Origin: Clostridia bacterium
GTDB lineage: Bacteria; Bacillota; Clostridia; Christensenellales; Aristaeellaceae
Assembly: GCA_017545905.1 (NCBI GenBank)
Contig: JAFWXL010000027.1
Location: 1 to 33,054 of the forward strand
Direction of reading: 5' to 3'
DNA: 33,054 bases
Part shown: positions 29,487-33,054 of the stretch, piece by piece
Position numbering within the stretch: position 1 is the first letter of the stretch
Layout: each line of letters starts with the position of its first letter
Made by a program: the position numbers and the translations under genes
The notes under the pieces: model-generated
Databases searched by the model: none
What the model saw: the letters and a program-made list of their open reading frames with translations, nothing else
What the model was told of the DNA's origin: nothing

Positions 29487-31511
29487 TCAGCGCATCGCGC
29501 GCATCGCATTGAGCACACAGATGAGCGCCACGCCCACATCGGCAAACACCGCCGCCCACATGCCGGCCATGCCAAGGGCAGCCAGCGCAAGCACGGCAAT
29601 CTTGATGCCAAGGGCAATCGCCACATTCTGCCGGGCAAGCATGCGCACGCGGCGCGCCACCATGAGCGCCTGCTCCAGCCGGTCCATTTCATCCGTCATC
29701 AGCACGATATCCGCCGCTTCGATCGCTGCATCGCTGCCCAGCGCGCCCATCGCCACGCCGACGTCCGCGCGCATCAGCGCCGGCGCATCGTTGATGCCGT
29801 CGCCCACAAACGCGCAGCCGCCCTGCGCGCAGATTTCTTCAAGCTTTTCAAGCTTATCGCCCGGCAGCAGCTGCGCATATACTTCGTCAATCCCCAGTGC
29901 GCCGGCCACAGCGGCGGCAGGCGCCTCGCGATCGCCGGTGAGCATCACCATGCGCGAAACGCCCAGCTCGCGCAGCCCTTCCAGCGTTTTTGCAGCGCCC
30001 GGTTTGATCACATCTTCCAGACAGATGAAGCCGACCGCTTTTCCATCAGCGGCGGCATAGATGCGCGCGCTGTCGCGTTCGCAATGCGCCCCGTCCAGTG
30101 CGACGCCGTTTTCCCGCATCATGGCGGCATTGCCAGCCAGAACAATCTGCCCGTCCGCCATGCGCGCACGCACGCCCCGGCCGGCGATCTCCGCCTCCAG
30201 CGTCATGGAAACGGACTGCACGCCGCGCGCAGCAGCCGCTTTCACTGCCCCCGCGGCCAGCGGATGATTGCTGTCGCGCTCGGCCCCGGCGATGACAGCC
30301 AGCACATCCGTCTCGGTATGTCCATGCGCAGGATGCACGTGGCACACGCTGAAATCACCCGTAGTCAGCGTGCCCGTCTTGTCCAGCACGAATGTATTCA
30401 CCCGGCACAGCGCATCGAGGCTGTCGCCGCCCTTGACCAGCACGCCGCGGCGCGCCGCCGAACCGATGCCCGCAAAATAGCACAGCGGCACAGAGATCAC
30501 CAGCGCGCACGGGCAGGAGGCCACCAGAAACGTCAGCGCCCGGTATATCCATTCACGCCAGTCGCCCAGCAGCACCGGCGGCAGAATCGCCAGCGCCGCA
30601 GCAAGGCCCACGACGATGGGCGTATACACCCGGGCAAAGGACGTGATGAAACGCTCGGCAGGCGCCTTGCGTTCCTGCGCCCGCTCGACCATCGCAAGAA
30701 TCCGGCTGACGGAGGATTCGGCAAGCGGCTTTTCCACACGTGCGGTGATCACGCCATTCCGGCTGACAAAGCCGGCGAGCACCGCCGCGCCCGGCTCCGC
30801 CACACGCGGCGCGCTTTCGCCTGTGAGCGCAGAGGTGTCCATCTCGCTCACGCCCGAAACGACCATCGCATCCAGCGGCACGCGCTCGCCCGGACGCACG
30901 CGGATCACGTCGCCCACCTGCACAGCCGCGGGATTGATGGACACGAATTCGCCGTCCCTGAGCACAAACGCTTCATCAGCCCTGAGCGCAAGCAGCGCCT
31001 TGACCCGTTTGCGCGAGCGTCCTACAGCATATCCCTGGCAGCTCTCGCCCACCTGATAAAACAGTATGACTGCGCAGCCCTCGGTCATCTCGCCGATGGC
31101 AATCGCCGCCAGCGAGGCAAGCGCCATCAGGAAATGCTCATCAAGCATACGGCCCCTTGTCAGCGACCGCCATGCACCCAGCAGCACATCATAGCCGGAA
31201 ACGGCATAGCAGGCAAGCAGCAGCGCCATTTTCAGCCAACCCGGCACAGGCAGCAGCATGCCCGCGGCAAACAGCCCCAGCGCCAGCAACAACCGCGGCA
31301 GTTCGTCCTTCACCGCCTCATCGCCGTGATCATGTCCACAGGAACAGCCTTCGCCGTAATGATCATGGCCGCATCTGTGCGCATGATGATCGTGTTCATG
31401 ATCATGGCCGCAGGAACAGTTATGTTCAGATTCATGCGCAGGATTGCAGCCGCATGAACAGCCGCTTTTGTGCGTGTGACATCCGCATCCCGCATGCTTT
31501 TGCTCGCTCAT
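29487..31511 (-). CDS. P1B-type heavy-metal-translocating ATPase (Zn/Cd/Pb class, ZntA/CadA-like)
   Basis: A 674-residue export pump. The first 65 residues are rich in His and Cys (CGCHTHKSGCSCGCN, HDHEHDHHAHRCGHDH) and replace the usual HMA (GMTCxxC) domain. Then come six to eight membrane segments, the TGES actuator motif (230-233), the metal-site motif SCPCALVISVP with C333/P334/C335, the phosphorylation site DKTGTLT with D377, and GDGINDAPAL. The last helices contain GIKIAVLALAALG and AVFADVGVAL, with the Lys and Asp-Val-Gly that mark the Zn/Cd/Pb class. It pumps these metals out of the cell using ATP. The ATG at 31511 follows AGGAGG by 7 bases. The SmtB-type sensor at 28495 is its likely repressor. 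Confidence 0.94.
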   Translation of the reverse strand: MSEQKHAGCGCHTHKSGCSCGCNPAHESEHNCSCGHDHEHDHHAHRCGHDHYGEGCSCGHDHGDEAVKDELPRLLLALGLFAAGMLLPVPGWLKMALLLACYAVSGYDVLLGAWRSLTRGRMLDEHFLMALASLAAIAIGEMTEGCAVILFYQVGESCQGYAVGRSRKRVKALLALRADEAFVLRDGEFVSINPAAVQVGDVIRVRPGERVPLDAMVVSGVSEMDTSALTGESAPRVAEPGAAVLAGFVSRNGVITARVEKPLAESSVSRILAMVERAQERKAPAERFITSFARVYTPIVVGLAAALAILPPVLLGDWREWIYRALTFLVASCPCALVISVPLCYFAGIGSAARRGVLVKGGDSLDALCRVNTFVLDKTGTLTTGDFSVCHVHPAHGHTETDVLAVIAGAERDSNHPLAAGAVKAAAARGVQSVSMTLEAEIAGRGVRARMADGQIVLAGNAAMMRENGVALDGAHCERDSARIYAAADGKAVGFICLEDVIKPGAAKTLEGLRELGVSRMVMLTGDREAPAAAVAGALGIDEVYAQLLPGDKLEKLEEICAQGGCAFVGDGINDAPALMRADVGVAMGALGSDAAIEAADIVLMTDEMDRLEQALMVARRVRMLARQNVAIALGIKIAVLALAALGMAGMWAAVFADVGVALICVLNAMRAMR

Positions 31512-31544
31512 ATTCTTACCTCCTGATCCGATAAACAATTCATC

Positions 31545-31564
31545 ATTTCATAGATTAATGAAAT
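31545..31564. promoter_or_regulatory. candidate ArsR/SmtB-type operator of the metal ATPase
   Basis: ATTTCAT (31545-31551) and ATGAAAT (31558-31564) form 7-base arms with a 6-base spacer, just downstream of and touching the -10. The arrangement and AT-rich arms fit SmtB/CzrA-type operators. Confidence 0.55.
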
Positions 31565-31591
31565 ATTATCATGAAAACAGCGGTCTGTCAA
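31563..31591 (-). promoter_or_regulatory. promoter of the metal ATPase gene
   Basis: On the minus strand there is a perfect TTGACA (-35, 31586-31591), a 17-base spacer and TAATAT (31563-31568). The -35 box lies in the loop and 5' arm of the terminator of the gene upstream. Confidence 0.65.
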
Positions 31592-31600
31592 GCAGACCGC
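31573..31600 (-). terminator. intrinsic terminator of the aldo/keto reductase gene
   Basis: Arms GCGGTCTG (31580-31587) and CAGACCGC (31593-31600), a 5-base loop and TGTTTTC on the minus strand. It lies 19 bases after the stop and overlaps the ATPase promoter. Confidence 0.78.
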
Positions 31601-31618
31601 CGAATCTTATTCAGTTGA

Positions 31619-32737
31619 TTATTCGCTCATACGCGCCGCAATCTCGTGCAGCTTTTCACGGATGGGCAGCGCCTGCGGGCAGGCTGCTTCGCACTTGCCA
31701 CAGCTCCTGCACTTGTCCGCACGCTCGCTCTCGTTCATGTCCTTCCAGCGGAAGGCGAGGCCGCGTTCATTGGTATACTTGGCAAAGTCGTTCATCATGC
31801 GGAAATTGCCCGGGATATCCACGCCGAACGGGCAGGGCATGCAGTATTTACAGTTCGTGCAGGCGACGAAAGTGCGCTCCTCGATCATCCTGCGGACTTT
31901 GGCGATCGTCTGCATATCACTGTCGCTCAGATGGGTTGTCGCGGCGAAGGTCGAAAGATTATCCGCCACCTGCTTCTCGTCGCTCATACCGGAGAGGATC
32001 ACCTTGCAGTTGTCCAGATTGGCCACCCAGCGCATCGCCCAGGACGCGACGGACCAGTCCGGATGCGCAGCCTTGAAGACCTCGCAGATATCCTCGCTGA
32101 GGGTCGCAAGGCTGCCGCCCTTGACCGGTTCCATCACCACAACCGGAATGCCCTTATCGGCCGCCAGCTGATAGCCCTTCATGCCCGCCTGGATATCGGT
32201 ATCCATGTAGTTGAGCTGAATCTGGCAGAAATCCCAGTCATGATGATTCAGCACTTCCTCAAAGAGCTCATACTTGTCGTGGAAGGAGAAGCCGAGATAG
32301 CGAATCCTGCCCTGCCTCTTCTGCTCGACGAGATAATCGATCAGGCCGTTTTCCAGCGTGACCTTCCAGTTGCGCTCGGTGATACAATGGAGCAGATAGA
32401 AATCAAAGTAATCCACCTGCATGGTCCTGAACTGGCCTTCGAAGATCGCCTTCGCCTCATCGAACGTATTGATCATGGACAGCGGCAGCTTAGTAGCCAG
32501 ATAGAAGCTCTCGCGCGGATACTTCTTGAGCATGCGGCCGACGAACTCTTCGCTCGTCCTGTTATGATAGAAATAGGCGGTATCGAAGTAATTCACGCCG
32601 GCTTTATACGCGGTATCGAGCATCGCCTCGGCGCGCGCCTCGTCGATCTTTCCTTCCGGCGTAAGCGGAAAACGCATACAGCCAAAACCGAGACGGGAAA
32701 CCTTTGCGCCCAGCTTTTCCAGATTCATATATTCCAT
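31619..32737 (-). CDS. aldo/keto reductase with C-terminal 4Fe-4S ferredoxin domain
   Basis: A 372-residue enzyme. The N-terminal 280 residues are an AKR barrel with the catalytic tetrad D52, Y57 (FDTAYFY), K83 (ATKLP) and H117 (LLHCIT). The C-terminal part carries two 4Fe-4S motifs, CTNCKYCMPCPFGVDI and CRSCGKCEAACPQ, plus the typical linker NFRMMNDFAKY. This fused form is common in clostridia; substrates are mostly unknown and the Fe-S domain may allow electron transfer with ferredoxin. GGAGG precedes the ATG at 32737 by 8 bases. The longer in-frame start at 32806 lies on the -35 box and is rejected. Single-gene unit. Confidence 0.93.
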   Translation of the reverse strand: MEYMNLEKLGAKVSRLGFGCMRFPLTPEGKIDEARAEAMLDTAYKAGVNYFDTAYFYHNRTSEEFVGRMLKKYPRESFYLATKLPLSMINTFDEAKAIFEGQFRTMQVDYFDFYLLHCITERNWKVTLENGLIDYLVEQKRQGRIRYLGFSFHDKYELFEEVLNHHDWDFCQIQLNYMDTDIQAGMKGYQLAADKGIPVVVMEPVKGGSLATLSEDICEVFKAAHPDWSVASWAMRWVANLDNCKVILSGMSDEKQVADNLSTFAATTHLSDSDMQTIAKVRRMIEERTFVACTNCKYCMPCPFGVDIPGNFRMMNDFAKYTNERGLAFRWKDMNESERADKCRSCGKCEAACPQALPIREKLHEIAARMSE

Positions 32738-32777
32738 TGAGTATTCCTCCCCATATGACACTCGTATTTCTTTCCAC

Positions 32778-32806
32778 ATCTTACCATGTCTGGAGATTTC
32801 TGTCAA
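32778..32806 (-). promoter_or_regulatory. promoter of the aldo/keto reductase gene
   Basis: On the minus strand there is a perfect TTGACA (-35, 32801-32806), a 17-base spacer and TAAGAT (32778-32783), 41 bases before the start. Confidence 0.78.
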
Positions 32807-32840
32807 ATTGAGAATAAGGGATCTAAAACTGCATAAAAGC

Positions 32841-32908
32841 GCCGCGAAGCGAAGAAGGGGTCTGGGGATGAAATCCCCAGGCGGGTCTTAGGGCGGCAGC
32901 CCTAACGT
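32841..32908 (-). repeat. palindromic intergenic element, single copy I
   Basis: Minus-oriented copy almost identical to copy D: ACGTTAGGGC start, GGGCTGCCGCCC hairpin, TGGGGATTTCATCCCCA hairpin and CTTCTTCGCTTCGCGGC end. It lies upstream of the aldo/keto reductase promoter in the final gene-free 317 bases. Confidence 0.87.
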
Positions 32909-32936
32909 AACCCATGCGCGAAGCGCCCATCAGCAA

Positions 32937-33025
32937 GAATCTCAGAGGAACCGGAGGCAGGAAATCGCAAGGAGCGCTTGCGCGACTATGTGAGTTTCCT
33001 GTGCCGAAGGTGACAATTGAGATTC
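32937..33025. other. long imperfect inverted repeat, possible structured RNA
   Basis: Outer arms GAATCTCA (32937-32944) and TGAGATTC (33018-33025), inner arms CAGGAAA and TTTCCTG (near 32959 and 32995) and a GC-rich centre (AGCGCTTGCGCGACT). It is followed by TATACT and GATAGAAT near the right edge. It could be a folded transcript, a repeat element, or the edge of a regulatory region of a gene off the right side. No known family recognised. Confidence 0.4.
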
Positions 33026-33054
33026 CTGTATACTTTGATAGAATTTCTGCGTTC

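Noticed and set aside
30084..31457. Plus-strand open frame of 457 codons opposite the metal ATPase
   Set aside because: The minus-strand frame has all P-type ATPase motifs; the plus frame is only its reverse.
31646..32740. Plus-strand open frame opposite the aldo/keto reductase
   Set aside because: The minus-strand gene has a promoter, ribosome binding site and both Fe-S motifs; the plus frame has none.
1..33054. CRISPR array or Cas genes
   Set aside because: No regularly spaced short direct repeats and no cas-like genes were found; the repeats present are dispersed and palindromic.

Overview
The window looks like chromosomal DNA of a GC-rich, strictly anaerobic Firmicute of the class Clostridia, probably a gut lineage. 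The reasons are clostridial operon types (a NuoE/NuoF-type electron-bifurcating hydrogenase locus, NfnAB, DRTGG and PHP proteins, ECF transporter S component, LCP and CapA proteins, an RsfA-like Myb protein), strong GGAGG ribosome binding sites, and TTGACA/TATAAT promoters standing out against GC-rich coding DNA. No species can be named from the sequence alone. Most genes are on the minus strand.

Layout. Positions 1-6640 hold a leftward redox cluster: DRTGG protein, RsbW-like ATPase, an H-cluster (FeFe-hydrogenase-like) iron-sulfur protein with a TTG start, a second DRTGG protein, a PHP phosphoesterase, then NuoE, a HATPase protein, a [2Fe-2S] ferredoxin-like protein and NuoF, which runs off the left edge; the catalytic hydrogenase gene would be expected beyond it. 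Positions 6714-9084 hold nfnAB (NADH-dependent reduced ferredoxin:NADP+ oxidoreductase). Positions 9172-11054 hold a KdpDE-like two-component pair, divergent from a 54-residue membrane peptide gene and a tRNA-Leu(CAA). Downstream of the tRNA lies a broken remnant of a large phage-type protein (11601-12505).

Positions 12533-25567 are housekeeping and envelope genes: an RNA m5C methyltransferase, a YczE-like membrane protein, an overlapping operon of two GT-C-like membrane proteins, a DUF1934 protein, an unknown protein and a metallo-hydrolase (19060 down to 14609), an ECF S component, an Rsm22-like methyltransferase with a DHH phosphoesterase, a CapA-like lipoprotein with an LCP protein, and an ApgM-type phosphoglycerate mutase. 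Positions 25687-32806 hold a Myb-domain protein, a secreted membrane-anchored protein, an SmtB/CzrA-type zinc sensor, a small acidic protein, a P1B-type metal ATPase with a His/Cys-rich N-terminus, and a ferredoxin-containing aldo/keto reductase.

The main non-genic signal is a dispersed family of about 70-bp doubly palindromic intergenic elements. There are nine copies. Three stand alone; six form three composite units in which two copies in inverted orientation flank an AAAACGCCTC hairpin. The hairpin arms differ between copies with compensating changes, so structure rather than sequence is kept. A second, smaller repeat family has two copies. The most interesting gene set is the H-cluster sensor-like protein with its DRTGG, PHP and anti-sigma-like partners beside the hydrogenase genes: it looks like a hydrogen or redox sensing switch.
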